Shown here: positions 1 through 6,703 of the stretch, one piece after another
Numbering within the stretch: position 1 is the stretch's first letter
Layout: the number at the start of each line of letters is the position of its first letter
Assembly (NCBI GenBank): GCA_002347705.1
Contig: DDWY01000032.1
Coordinates: 1-14,101, forward strand
Origin: Anaerolineaceae bacterium UBA2274
GTDB lineage: Bacteria; Chloroflexota; Anaerolineae; Anaerolineales; Anaerolineaceae
Length of the DNA stretch: 14,101 bases
Reading direction: 5' to 3'
The notes under the pieces: generated by a model
Told to the model about the DNA's origin: nothing
The model's input: the letters and a program-made list of their open reading frames with translations, nothing else
Databases searched by the model: none
Program-made: the position numbers and the translations under genes

Positions 1-377
1 AAAACACATTCTCCTTTTCTGTCAAAGCGATAGCTTGCCTGCAGAGTATGGTCTTTAATTTGATCTTAGTGTCCTTAAGCACAGCTATGTCCTCGTTGAA
101 ATCACTATTTTTCGTCAAAATGGGAAACTCGGGTGAAGACCCCTTAGCGGTTCACAAACGCGTGTTAACCAATCTTTCCTGGCAATTTACGGACAAAGTC
201 CTGCCACCTCCATCGTTCTTGGTTTACCCAGAGTTTAGATTGCTTACGGAATAGTAAACTACGTGTCACAAAAGAAGTACGCAATACCCAGAGAGTACGA
301 TGTGACAGGTTTGCCTCACATCTTTGTTTACTGAGAAAAAAGACCAGGTTAAAGCTTTGAATATTGCTAATCTTTTC
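1..377. other. Non-coding stretch, no recognisable gene
   Basis: The stretch upstream of the first promoter is more AT-rich than the genes that follow. Its only sizeable open frame (48-254, plus) encodes a 68-residue peptide with no domain, no Shine-Dalgarno sequence and no familiar motif, so I do not call it a gene. Two small inverted repeats are visible: AGTTTA/TAAACT around 233-259, and TGTCACA (264-270) with TGTGACA (301-307), the latter enclosing a second GTAC/GTAC pairing. The 9-mer TACCCAGAG occurs twice, near 226 and 285. These may be decayed intergenic sequence or upstream control elements; nothing decides between them. Confidence 0.5.
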
Positions 378-403
378 TTGACTCTCGTTGCCTATGCTAT
401 AAT
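378..403 (+). promoter_or_regulatory. Extended -10 promoter of the LCP/transglycosylase operon
   Basis: A perfect TATAAT lies at 398-403 and is preceded by TG at 395-396, giving an extended -10 (TGnTATAAT). TTGACT at 378-383 resembles a -35 but is only 14 nt away, short of the usual 16-18, so recognition probably rests on the extended -10. Transcription should start near 410, giving a leader of about 35 nt. Much of that leader can fold as a hairpin (GGGTG 417-421 with CACCC 428-432), and no Shine-Dalgarno sequence precedes the ATG at 445. Confidence 0.6.
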
Positions 404-444
404 CTTTATTCTGGTGGGGTGTCTATTCACCCTGCGCTCGAGTT

Positions 445-1770
445 ATGGAAAAGACCGGAACCTTACCAATTTATCGCCGTGTCAAAGCTTTGCTTGCAAC
501 CGGAGCCTTGGTGGCCCTGGTGCTGATGTTGAACGCCTGCGGCTCAGGTGGGGGCAGACCTCCAGGAGGGTCAAGTGACCAATCTCCTAACGTCTGGCTC
601 ACCGCCACACCCACCCAAACCCTGCAGCCCAGTGCGACCCCTACCCCGGACGTCTGGCCAACCTTCGCACCGCCCAGCAGCCCTGCTTCCACCGCCATTC
701 CCCCTGCCGTCCCCCGGCTGGAACTGGATGAGGACGTAAAAATCTGGCTGCTGCTTGGCACCGAAGCGGAGAAACCCTTCAGCGGTCGCACGGATGCCAT
801 CCATCTGCTGCTGATCAATGAAAGGCTCTCCAAGGCGAGCGTCATCTCCATTCCGGGCAGCCTGTTTATTTATCTCCCCGGGCACACGATGCAGCGGCTC
901 AACACGGCCTTCGCCCTCGGCGGCATGGAACTTGTACGCGACACACTTGCGTACAACTTCGGCATCCGCCCCGACAAATTTGTCCTGGCGCATCCGACCG
1001 AGTTCAAGTGGCTGGTGAATGACCTGGGCAGTCTGGATGTGAGCGTGCTCTTTCCGATCCGTGACGCATGCGGCGGCCTGCCCGCGGGCACGCACCGCAT
1101 GAATGGCGACAAGGTTTACTGCTACGTTTCGTATGATAGCGGCGACGAGGTTAATCGCACGCGCCGTCAGCAGCAGGTTTTGCAGTTGCTCTTTACCAAA
1201 TTAGTTCAAAATGGCAGATTTGCTCGCTTGCCGGTTTTGTATGTTTCCTACCAGGATCATCTCGAAACCGACCTCTCCCTGCTGGATCTCCTCCTCCGTG
1301 TACCCCTGGCACTGCGCCTGGGGGACCCGGATAGGGTGAATTACTTCGTGTTGGGATGGGAGCAGTTGCGCCAGTGGGAATTGCCTGACAACACGCAGAC
1401 CGTAGTCCTGCTTCCGCGTGAAGAGCAGGTCGCGGAGCTTTTTGAGCAGGCATTGGCCGCCATCAGCGAACCCTCCCCCCTCGGGGAGATCGTTCTGACG
1501 TACGAAGCCCAGGTGACCATCGCTGTCGCGCTCACGCAAACCGCCCAGGCGACGCCCTACGTGCCGGTTTGGCCGACCAGTACGCCAATTGGGCAGCCTA
1601 CAGCGACCCCCACAGCGACCCGTACTGCGACCCAGCCTGGTCAGCCAACCGCGACCCGCACGCCGACGCGCACAGCGACGCCTGGACCGACTGCCACTTT
1701 TTCTGAACCTTATCCGATACCCACCGCGGTTTTTTATACTCCAACTCCAACACTGCCGGGGTATCCGTAA
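445..1770 (+). CDS. LCP-like (LytR-CpsA-Psr) lipoprotein, degenerate active site
   Basis: A 441-residue exported lipoprotein. The N-terminus has a basic patch (RRVK), a hydrophobic segment and a lipobox-like LNAC with Cys32 as the likely lipidated residue. A Pro/Thr linker (about 50-90) leads to a domain at about 95-255 that resembles LCP enzymes, which transfer undecaprenyl-phosphate-linked polymers to peptidoglycan. Matching landmarks are SGRTD (R115, D117), SIP at 135-137, GG at 159-160, MNG at 219-221 and NRTRRQQ at 237-243. However, the usual SIPRD reads SIPGS, and the usual YxRxR strand reads YVSYD, so several phosphate-binding arginines are missing. The C-terminal 75 residues are a Thr/Pro/Ala-rich tail, probably spanning the wall. 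A transglycosylase-like gene follows after 3 nt. It may be an inactive or binding-only LCP relative; the fold call is from motifs only. Confidence 0.65.
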   Translation: MEKTGTLPIYRRVKALLATGALVALVLMLNACGSGGGRPPGGSSDQSPNVWLTATPTQTLQPSATPTPDVWPTFAPPSSPASTAIPPAVPRLELDEDVKIWLLLGTEAEKPFSGRTDAIHLLLINERLSKASVISIPGSLFIYLPGHTMQRLNTAFALGGMELVRDTLAYNFGIRPDKFVLAHPTEFKWLVNDLGSLDVSVLFPIRDACGGLPAGTHRMNGDKVYCYVSYDSGDEVNRTRRQQQVLQLLFTKLVQNGRFARLPVLYVSYQDHLETDLSLLDLLLRVPLALRLGDPDRVNYFVLGWEQLRQWELPDNTQTVVLLPREEQVAELFEQALAAISEPSPLGEIVLTYEAQVTIAVALTQTAQATPYVPVWPTSTPIGQPTATPTATRTATQPGQPTATRTPTRTATPGPTATFSEPYPIPTAVFYTPTPTLPGYP

Positions 1771-1773
1771 AAA

Positions 1774-3657
1774 ATGGAGAGAATGTTAAGAAAGACCAAG
1801 CATCAGCATATCTTCTCACTCCTCAGAGTTCTGATGGTGTGTGGTCTTTTGCTGGGTCTGATTGGAACAGCTCCGGCAAAGTCAATCTCACTGCCCTCCG
1901 CCGGCGTAAACCGCCATGTGACAATCGAAGTTGACTATACCATCTACGAGTGGTGGCTGCTTTCATGGAAAACCTCCGACATCGTCTGCCAGATTTACAC
2001 CGAACATGAATCCTGGCCGGATAACTCCGAAGTGCTCTATTACTGTGGGTCAGCCATTCAAAAGCAGTGGTTAGATACGACTGCCTGCGTGTTTGACGAG
2101 AACATCACCAACCCTCAGGAGTGCAAGGGCTTATATCTTCACAAGGCGAGTGTGACCCCTTCCAAGCGCACGGTGGAGATCAGCCTGCCTTCGCCGGAGG
2201 TTTTCGTCTCAATTGCCGGCTGCAACAAGGAATCCGGGCAAAACAACTGCACCACGCTGCCCTATCTGCGCTTGCAGGCAGTGGAGCCGCTCCCCAACGA
2301 ACAGATCATTCAGATCCTTGGAACCGTCAACGGCGCTGGTTTTAGCTGTCCGGGTGGCGCCTGCGACTTGCCGCTGAGCCCAACTGGCATGGAAGGCGTG
2401 CAGGTGGAGTTTTGGGCGGAGTCGAGCTATGGTGATTCGAGCGAGCGTTATAGCGCTCAGGTTCGCGTGATCCCCTGGGGCGACTTTGCCAATCCCGATC
2501 AGCCCGCAACCGACAAGCCCAGTTATTATGTGGACGTGCTCAGTTCCCAGTGGCTGGGCGAAGGTCAGTCCAGCTGTTCAGAGATTTGGCAGTCCTTCCT
2601 TCCGGTGGACGGACCTCCAGGCTGGCTCAAAACACCCGAACTGGCAGAAGAGTTGGTCTCAACGAACGAGTATTTCCTCCTGGCAGGTTTGCTGATCAAG
2701 CAGGGGTTGGTGGATGCGAGTTCTTGCCCGGGAGGCGGGCTTGAATTGAATGGCGCCGCGAATGCCTGCGGCATGGAAGCCGCCCAACCGGTGGTGGATG
2801 ACTGGCAAAATCAGTTTGACTCGGAAATCCTGCGCGTTGCCGATGATACCGGCGTTCCCGCGCAATTGATGAAAAATATCTTCAGCCGCGAAAGCCAATT
2901 CTGGCCAGGGATCTATGAAAAAGTCCGTGAGGCTGGGCTTGGTCACCTGAGTGACATCGGAGCGGATGCGGTGTTGCTCTGGAACCCGGCTTTCTACAGC
3001 CAGTTCTGTCCGCTGATCCTGGCGAATGAAACCTGCCAGCGCGGCTTTGGCAACCTCGATCCAGCTCAGCAGGAAATGCTGCGCGGTGCGCTTGTCCAGA
3101 AGGTCAATGCTGCCTGTCCTGATTGCCCGGTGGGGATTGACCTGACCCAGGCAAACTTCAGCATCAGCATCTTTGCCCGCAGCATTTTAGCCAACTGCGA
3201 GCAGGTGCGTCAGATCGTTTACAACACGACTGGTCGCCAGGCTGGTCAGGTTGCGAAGTATGAGGACTTGTGGAAGTTCACTTTGCTGAATTACAACGCT
3301 GGTCCCGGCTGCCTCGGCAACGCCCTGCAGCGCACTATCAATAACGGCAACCCACTCACCTGGGATAATATTGCCTACAACCTTGAGGAGGGCTGCCGCG
3401 CTGGCATTACTTATGTTGAAGGCGTCTCAAGCATGCCCCAGCCAGACACGGGCGGCATCAATGATCTGTTGAGCACACCCCAACCAGGCACCTACTTGCC
3501 CACACCTACAATCCAACCAACGCCGCGTCCGATTATCCTGACCCCCACACCCGGACCGACCGCCACTCCTGGGCCAACCGCCACTCCTGGACCGACTGCC
3601 TATCCTGGGCCGACTACGACTACAGGACCCTCCCCCAGCGCCACTCCTTATCCCTGA
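1774..3657 (+). CDS. Exported lytic-transglycosylase-like protein with Cys-rich N-terminal region
   Basis: A 627-residue secreted protein. A signal peptide (RKTK, then a hydrophobic run to about residue 34, cleavage near TAPA/KS) lacks a lipobox Cys. Residues about 40-330 form an unrecognised, Cys-rich, probably beta-rich region. Residues about 345-550 resemble the SLT/lysozyme-like fold: GVPAQLMKNIFSRESQF places the presumed catalytic Glu at 373, GLGHL takes the place of the usual GLMQ motif, and NYNAGPG (506-512) matches the conserved YNAGPG loop. Such enzymes cleave the glycan strand of peptidoglycan. The tail holds four six-residue repeats of the PTATPG type. The gene starts 3 nt after the LCP-like gene, with a GGGG stretch near 1757 as the only upstream purine run, suggesting translational coupling. 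An alternative ATG lies at 1783. The transglycosylase call is good; the N-terminal role is unknown. Confidence 0.72.
   Translation: MERMLRKTKHQHIFSLLRVLMVCGLLLGLIGTAPAKSISLPSAGVNRHVTIEVDYTIYEWWLLSWKTSDIVCQIYTEHESWPDNSEVLYYCGSAIQKQWLDTTACVFDENITNPQECKGLYLHKASVTPSKRTVEISLPSPEVFVSIAGCNKESGQNNCTTLPYLRLQAVEPLPNEQIIQILGTVNGAGFSCPGGACDLPLSPTGMEGVQVEFWAESSYGDSSERYSAQVRVIPWGDFANPDQPATDKPSYYVDVLSSQWLGEGQSSCSEIWQSFLPVDGPPGWLKTPELAEELVSTNEYFLLAGLLIKQGLVDASSCPGGGLELNGAANACGMEAAQPVVDDWQNQFDSEILRVADDTGVPAQLMKNIFSRESQFWPGIYEKVREAGLGHLSDIGADAVLLWNPAFYSQFCPLILANETCQRGFGNLDPAQQEMLRGALVQKVNAACPDCPVGIDLTQANFSISIFARSILANCEQVRQIVYNTTGRQAGQVAKYEDLWKFTLLNYNAGPGCLGNALQRTINNGNPLTWDNIAYNLEEGCRAGITYVEGVSSMPQPDTGGINDLLSTPQPGTYLPTPTIQPTPRPIILTPTPGPTATPGPTATPGPTAYPGPTTTTGPSPSATPYP
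3556..3627 (+). repeat. Four 18-bp in-frame tandem repeats (PTATPG-type)
   Basis: Four consecutive 18-nt units encode PTATPG, PTATPG, PTAYPG and PTTTTG at the C-terminal end of the transglycosylase-like protein. The first two units differ at only two positions, so this is recent repeat growth rather than chance composition. Copy number may vary between strains. Confidence 0.8.
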
Positions 3658-3675
3658 TCCTTTTCAGAACAGGGC

Positions 3676-3891
3676 TTAGGCTTTTCCTGAACGCAGCGCC
3701 TCAAGCTGGTTTTCGAGTTCAACCCTTTTTTCGATACCAGCTTGTTGCACTTCGTAACGCACATTATGGACGTAGTCGCAGATCTTTGCTTTTAATTCTT
3801 CACCCGAATAAGGCGTATAGATCCGGGCTAAGGAACTGCCGATCAGTCCGCCAAGCACTGCACCAAATAACCAACTGGAACTTTTGCTCAT
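3676..3891 (-). CDS. YtxH-like small membrane protein
   Basis: A 71-residue protein with one glycine-rich membrane segment (about 7-25, with GAVLGGLIGSSLA) followed by TPYSGEELKAKI (26-37). This is the characteristic layout of YtxH-type proteins, where a Gly-rich helix precedes an 'aPxSGxExR' segment. The rest is charged and likely helical or coiled-coil (38-67). In Firmicutes, YtxH family members are stress-induced, but the molecular role is unknown. The start is supported by a Shine-Dalgarno AAGGAAG seven nt upstream and a -10 TATAAT further up. It is divergent from dnaK, so a stress link is tempting but unproven. It converges on the upstream transglycosylase-like gene with an 18-nt gap. 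Confidence 0.7.
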   Translation of the reverse strand: MSKSSSWLFGAVLGGLIGSSLARIYTPYSGEELKAKICDYVHNVRYEVQQAGIEKRVELENQLEALRSGKA

Positions 3892-3922
3892 TTTATCTTC
3901 CTTTTGTGAATTTGTTGTTTAT

Positions 3923-3951
3923 ATTATAAGGGATTGCAGAGTGATAAGAAA
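3923..3951 (-). promoter_or_regulatory. Promoter of the YtxH-like gene
   Basis: On the minus strand a perfect -10 TATAAT (3928-3923) lies upstream of the AAGGAAG ribosome site. Seventeen nt further up is TTTCTT (3951-3946), a poor -35. The predicted leader is about 25 nt. Confidence 0.5.
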
Positions 3952-4164
3952 CTTAACCTCTAAGCCAGTCCAAACCCCCTCCAGTGAAGCACAGGGTCGA
4001 AGATCCGTGTAGCGCAGCGAAAGGGAAGTGGGGGTTAGGGGGGGGTCTTTTCTAAGAGATGGAGCTTTTTTCTCGAATCGACTTTCTATGTGGTCACAAA
4101 ATTTAGATGCAATTGCCTTGGCCTCTACGTGCTTGTTCTTGGTTGCGTTTAGCATTTTAGCGCA
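3952..4164. other. Intergenic DNA with G-rich inverted repeat and possible G-quadruplex
   Basis: This part of the divergent YtxH-dnaK gap has no credible gene; the open frames crossing it show no domain and no ribosome site. AACCCCC at 3973-3979 can pair with GGGGGTT at 4030-4036. On the plus strand, G runs at 4023-4025, 4030-4034 and 4038-4045 (3, 5 and 8 long) are separated by 4 and 3 nt, which satisfies the usual G-quadruplex pattern if the last run supplies two tracts. It resembles a decayed interspersed element more than a promoter. Confidence 0.5.
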
Positions 4165-4220
4165 CTACCGCTTTTGCGTTTTTGACATGATAAAAAAAAG
4201 CGCAAAAGCGCAAAACCTCC
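4165..4220 (-). repeat. Dispersed hairpin repeat, copy A
   Basis: Read on the minus strand, this segment closely matches 11642-11700 on the plus strand: both begin with GGAGGTTTT, continue through GCGCTTTTGCGC, a T run and CATGTCAAAAACGCA, and diverge after that. Copy A folds as a hairpin with a perfect 9-bp stem, GCTTTTGCG (4170-4178) with CGCAAAAGC (4201-4209), extended inward by T/A runs. It lies 115 bp upstream of dnaK. The hairpin plus flanking T/A runs could also terminate transcription. REP- or MITE-like origin is inference. Confidence 0.75.
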
Positions 4221-4258
4221 CATTAAACGCTCAGTGCTTATATCTGTCCGACAAAATG

Positions 4259-4287
4259 TTAACGTCCTTCTATCAAACAAATACTAT
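4259..4287 (+). promoter_or_regulatory. Candidate dnaK promoter
   Basis: TTAACG (4259-4264) and TACTAT (4282-4287) are spaced by 17 nt, each matching four of six consensus positions of a housekeeping promoter. Transcription would start near 4294, leaving a leader of about 40 nt with the ribosome site AAGGAG at its end. No CIRCE operator (TTAGCACTC-N9-GAGTGCTAA) is present, so HrcA control is not supported here. Confidence 0.35.
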
Positions 4288-4335
4288 CCTTTAACCACTT
4301 TCATTATGATTATTTTTAGATAACAAGGAGTGAAT

Positions 4336-6258
4336 ATGGGAAAAATAATTGGAATTGACCTGGGTACTACCAACAGTGTCGTCTCGGTCATTGAAGGCGG
4401 ATCCCCCACTGTGATTTCTACCTCAGAAGGGTCGCGTTTACTGCCTTCTGTGGTGGCTTTTAACAAAAATGGTGAACGTCTGGTGGGCATTCCTGCCAAA
4501 CGTCAGGCGATTGTGAACCCTGAAAATACGGTTTCTTCCGTGAAACGTTTCATGGGACGTCGCTATGACGAAGTGGAACAGGAACGCTCGATGGTTTCGT
4601 TCAAGGTTGTTGCCGGTCCCACTGGCGATGCCCGCATCCAGATCCCTGTCACGGGGCAAACGTACACCCCGCAGGAGATTTCCGCCATGGTGTTGGCTAA
4701 ATTGAAGACCGATGCCGAAGCTTACCTGGGCGAAAAGGTCACCCAGGCTGTCATCACCGTGCCGGCTTACTTCAACGACAGCCAGCGCCAGGCAACCAAA
4801 GATGCCGGCAAAATCGCCGGGCTAGAAGTGATGCGTATCATCAATGAACCGACCGCATCCGCGCTTGCCTACGGATTGGATAAGAAAGAAAATGAGATCA
4901 TCCTGGTCTTTGACCTGGGCGGCGGAACGTTTGACGTCTCTCTTCTTGAAGTAGGCGGCGGCGTGGTGGAAGTGAAAGCCACCAATGGCGACACCCACCT
5001 CGGCGGCGATGACTGGGATAACGAAATCGTGAACTGGGCCGCGGATGAATTCCGCAAAGAACAGGGCATTGACCTTCGCAAGGATCGCCAGGCGCTGCAG
5101 CGTTTGCGAGAGGCTGCGGAAAAAGCCAAGATCGAACTCAGCTCCGTGCTCGAGACTGAGATCAACCTGCCCTACATCACGGCCGATGCCAGCGGACCCA
5201 AGCACCTGCTGCTGAAACTCAGCCGTGCCAAATTTGAGCAGATGACTGAAAGCTTGCTCAATCGCTGTCTGCCGCCTTTCCAGGCTGTCATGAAGGACGC
5301 TGGGGTAAGCGTGGATCGCATTAATGAAGTTGTGCTGGTCGGCGGCTCCACGCGTATGCCGATGGTGCAGGAATTTGTTAAAAAGCAGACCCACGGCAAA
5401 GAGCCCAACAAGAGCGTCAACCCGGACGAAGTTGTTTCCATTGGCGCAGCCATCCAGGGCGGCGTTTTGGCAGGCGACGTTAAGGACGTGCTGCTGCTGG
5501 ATGTGACCCCACTCTCATTGGGTGTGGAAACTTTGGGCGGCGTTATGACCCGTTTGATCGAACGCAACACCACTATTCCGGTCAAGAAAACCGAAACTTT
5601 CTCGACCGCGGAAGACAGCCAGACAGCCGTGGATATTCACGTTTTGCAGGGTGAACGCCCGATGGCAACCGACAATATGACCCTCGGCCGCTTCCGCCTG
5701 GACGGCATCCCACCGGCGCCGCGCGGCATCCCGCAAGTGGAAGTTACTTTTGATATCGACGCCAACGGCATCCTGAGCGTGACCGCCAAAGATAAAGCCA
5801 GCGGTAAGGAGCAAAAAATTACCATCACCGCTTCTACCAACCTGAACAAAGCAGATGTGGAACGCATGGTGCGCGAAGCGACGCAAAACAAGGCTGAAGA
5901 TGATCGCCGCAGGGCACTGATCGAAGCCCGCAATATGGGCGACAGCCTGGCGTATCAGTCTGAAAAGACCCTGAAGGACCTGGGCGAGAAGGTGGATGTT
6001 GCCACGCGCAACGATGCCGAAGCAAAGATCCAGGTGCTGCGTGGTGCAATCGCAGGCGAGGATGTCAGCTCCATCACCAACGCCAGCAACGCCTTGCAGG
6101 AAGTGATGCAAAAGATCGGCGCTGCTGCCTATCAGCAAGCCGGACCCGCCGATGGCGGTCAGCCTGGAAACGGATTTGGAGGCCAACCTGGTCCCCAACC
6201 CGGTCAGCCGGAAGGCAATGATGAGGACGTCGTGGAAGGCGAATTCCACGAAGCATAA
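4336..6258 (+). CDS. dnaK: Chaperone DnaK (Hsp70)
   Basis: A complete Hsp70 of 640 residues that binds exposed hydrophobic peptides in the cytoplasm in an ATP-driven cycle with DnaJ and GrpE. Visible motifs include the phosphate-1 loop IDLGTTNS near the N-terminus, VPAYFNDSQRQATKDAG, INEPTASALAYG, FDLGGGTFD (192-200), VLVGGSTRMP (about 333-342), the linker DVLLLDVTPLSLG, a full substrate-binding domain and a helical lid. A Gly/Gln/Pro-rich stretch precedes the acidic tail ending EDVVEGEFHEA, comparable to the usual EEVD-like bacterial end. The ATG at 4336 is chosen because AAGGAG (4325-4330) sits 5 nt upstream; a GTG at 4330 overlaps that site and would be a poor start. grpE and dnaJ are not adjacent. 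A strong hairpin follows the stop, so it is probably monocistronic. Confidence 0.98.
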   Translation: MGKIIGIDLGTTNSVVSVIEGGSPTVISTSEGSRLLPSVVAFNKNGERLVGIPAKRQAIVNPENTVSSVKRFMGRRYDEVEQERSMVSFKVVAGPTGDARIQIPVTGQTYTPQEISAMVLAKLKTDAEAYLGEKVTQAVITVPAYFNDSQRQATKDAGKIAGLEVMRIINEPTASALAYGLDKKENEIILVFDLGGGTFDVSLLEVGGGVVEVKATNGDTHLGGDDWDNEIVNWAADEFRKEQGIDLRKDRQALQRLREAAEKAKIELSSVLETEINLPYITADASGPKHLLLKLSRAKFEQMTESLLNRCLPPFQAVMKDAGVSVDRINEVVLVGGSTRMPMVQEFVKKQTHGKEPNKSVNPDEVVSIGAAIQGGVLAGDVKDVLLLDVTPLSLGVETLGGVMTRLIERNTTIPVKKTETFSTAEDSQTAVDIHVLQGERPMATDNMTLGRFRLDGIPPAPRGIPQVEVTFDIDANGILSVTAKDKASGKEQKITITASTNLNKADVERMVREATQNKAEDDRRRALIEARNMGDSLAYQSEKTLKDLGEKVDVATRNDAEAKIQVLRGAIAGEDVSSITNASNALQEVMQKIGAAAYQQAGPADGGQPGNGFGGQPGPQPGQPEGNDEDVVEGEFHEA

Positions 6259-6276
6259 AAGACCCTTTCGAAGTGA

Positions 6277-6308
6277 ATAGAGCCGGTTCTTAGTTGAACC
6301 GGCTCTAT
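6277..6308. terminator. Perfect 13-bp hairpin after dnaK
   Basis: ATAGAGCCGGTTC (6277-6289) pairs perfectly with GAACCGGCTCTAT (6296-6308) around a 6-nt loop, 18 nt after the dnaK stop codon. The downstream sequence is A/T-rich but lacks a long T run, so it may work as a weak intrinsic terminator or as a 3' stabiliser of the mRNA. Confidence 0.75.
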
Positions 6309-6330
6309 ATTAAATAAATTGAAGTTGTAG

Positions 6331-6392
6331 GTCGGAATGAGACCGCCAAACACCCTTTTGCTATTATTTACGATTTGCGGGCTCACTCCGAC
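6331..6392. repeat. Imperfect inverted repeat, about 20-bp arms
   Basis: The left arm (6331-6350, beginning GTCGGAATGAG) pairs with the right arm (6374-6392, ending CTCACTCCGAC) with two mismatches and one single-base bulge, around a 23-nt loop. It does not border a gene. A second terminator-like structure, a structured RNA or one end of a small mobile element are all possible. Confidence 0.65.
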
Positions 6393-6417
6393 TTTATATT
6401 ATCGGCAGAGTGCGCAA

Positions 6418-6442
6418 ACCCTTGCAGCTGCACTGCGAGGGT
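6418..6442. repeat. Small nested palindrome
   Basis: ACCCT (6418-6422) pairs with AGGGT (6438-6442), and directly inside the left arm lies the perfect 10-bp palindrome TGCAGCTGCA (6423-6432). The two cannot form at once in full. A binding site or structural remnant is possible; no neighbour tells which. Confidence 0.35.
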
Positions 6443-6510
6443 AGAGATGTACATTCCGTCCCATAAACTATAAAGGTCAGCTATAACTGTGAATTTGACA
6501 CAGACCCGGA

Positions 6511-6621
6511 CGTAGGGCGAGACGAAGTGCCACCGGAATAAATTTGGGGAAATTCGGCGGATTGAGGGCACGATACGCTCTTCCATCACATTGTTCACGG
6601 TGCCCTCAATCGCGCCCTACG
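6511..6621. repeat. Nested inverted repeats (outer 9 bp, inner 12 bp)
   Basis: The outer arms CGTAGGGCG (6511-6519) and CGCCCTACG (6613-6621) are perfectly complementary. Inside, GATTGAGGGCAC (6560-6571) pairs perfectly with GTGCCCTCAATC (6600-6611), with a 28-nt loop. The outer and inner right arms lie one base apart, while the left arms are 40 nt apart. GGACGTAG recurs at about 6634. The only open frame over it (minus, 6383-6598) has no recognisable domain. The pattern suits an intergenic repeat element or a non-autonomous mobile remnant. Confidence 0.65.
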
Positions 6622-6691
6622 AGCTAACCAGATGCGGACGTAGTTGTCGGCGTAATGAACAAAAGGGCGTATTCTGCCTGACCTCATACAT

Positions 6692-6697
6692 TATAAT
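6692..6697 (+). promoter_or_regulatory. -10 element of sbcD-like gene, leaderless arrangement
   Basis: A perfect TATAAT ends 6 nt before the ATG at 6704, so the expected transcription start coincides with the start codon. No Shine-Dalgarno sequence is present in the intervening TAGCCC. No good -35 is visible. Confidence 0.6.
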
Positions 6698-6703
6698 TAG
6701 CCC

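Noticed and set aside
48..254. 68-residue open frame near the left edge
   Set aside because: It has no ribosome site, no promoter and no recognisable domain, and base composition unlike the neighbouring genes.
571..1095. 174-residue antisense frame in the LCP-like gene
   Set aside because: The opposite strand encodes a signal peptide, lipobox and LCP motifs in frame, so this is a shadow.
4223..4242. Possible CIRCE heat-shock operator before dnaK (TTAAACGCTC next to AGTGCTTA)
   Set aside because: The halves lack the 9-nt spacer and several conserved bases of TTAGCACTC-N9-GAGTGCTAA.
4028..4294. 88-residue open frame in the dnaK upstream gap
   Set aside because: It reads through the dispersed repeat; a similar peptide (CVFDM-KK-AKAQ) appears in a shadow frame over copy B, which shows DNA repetition rather than a protein.
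4330..4335. GTG start two codons upstream for dnaK
   Set aside because: It overlaps the AAGGAG ribosome site, which is correctly spaced for the ATG at 4336.
5515..6249. 244-residue open frame antisense to dnaK (also 4822-5394, 190 residues)
   Set aside because: These are shadow frames of a GC-biased conserved gene; no motif or start signal supports them.
6383..6598. 71-residue minus-strand frame downstream of dnaK
   Set aside because: It crosses the inverted repeats and has no domain or ribosome site; its apparent sequence reflects repeat DNA.
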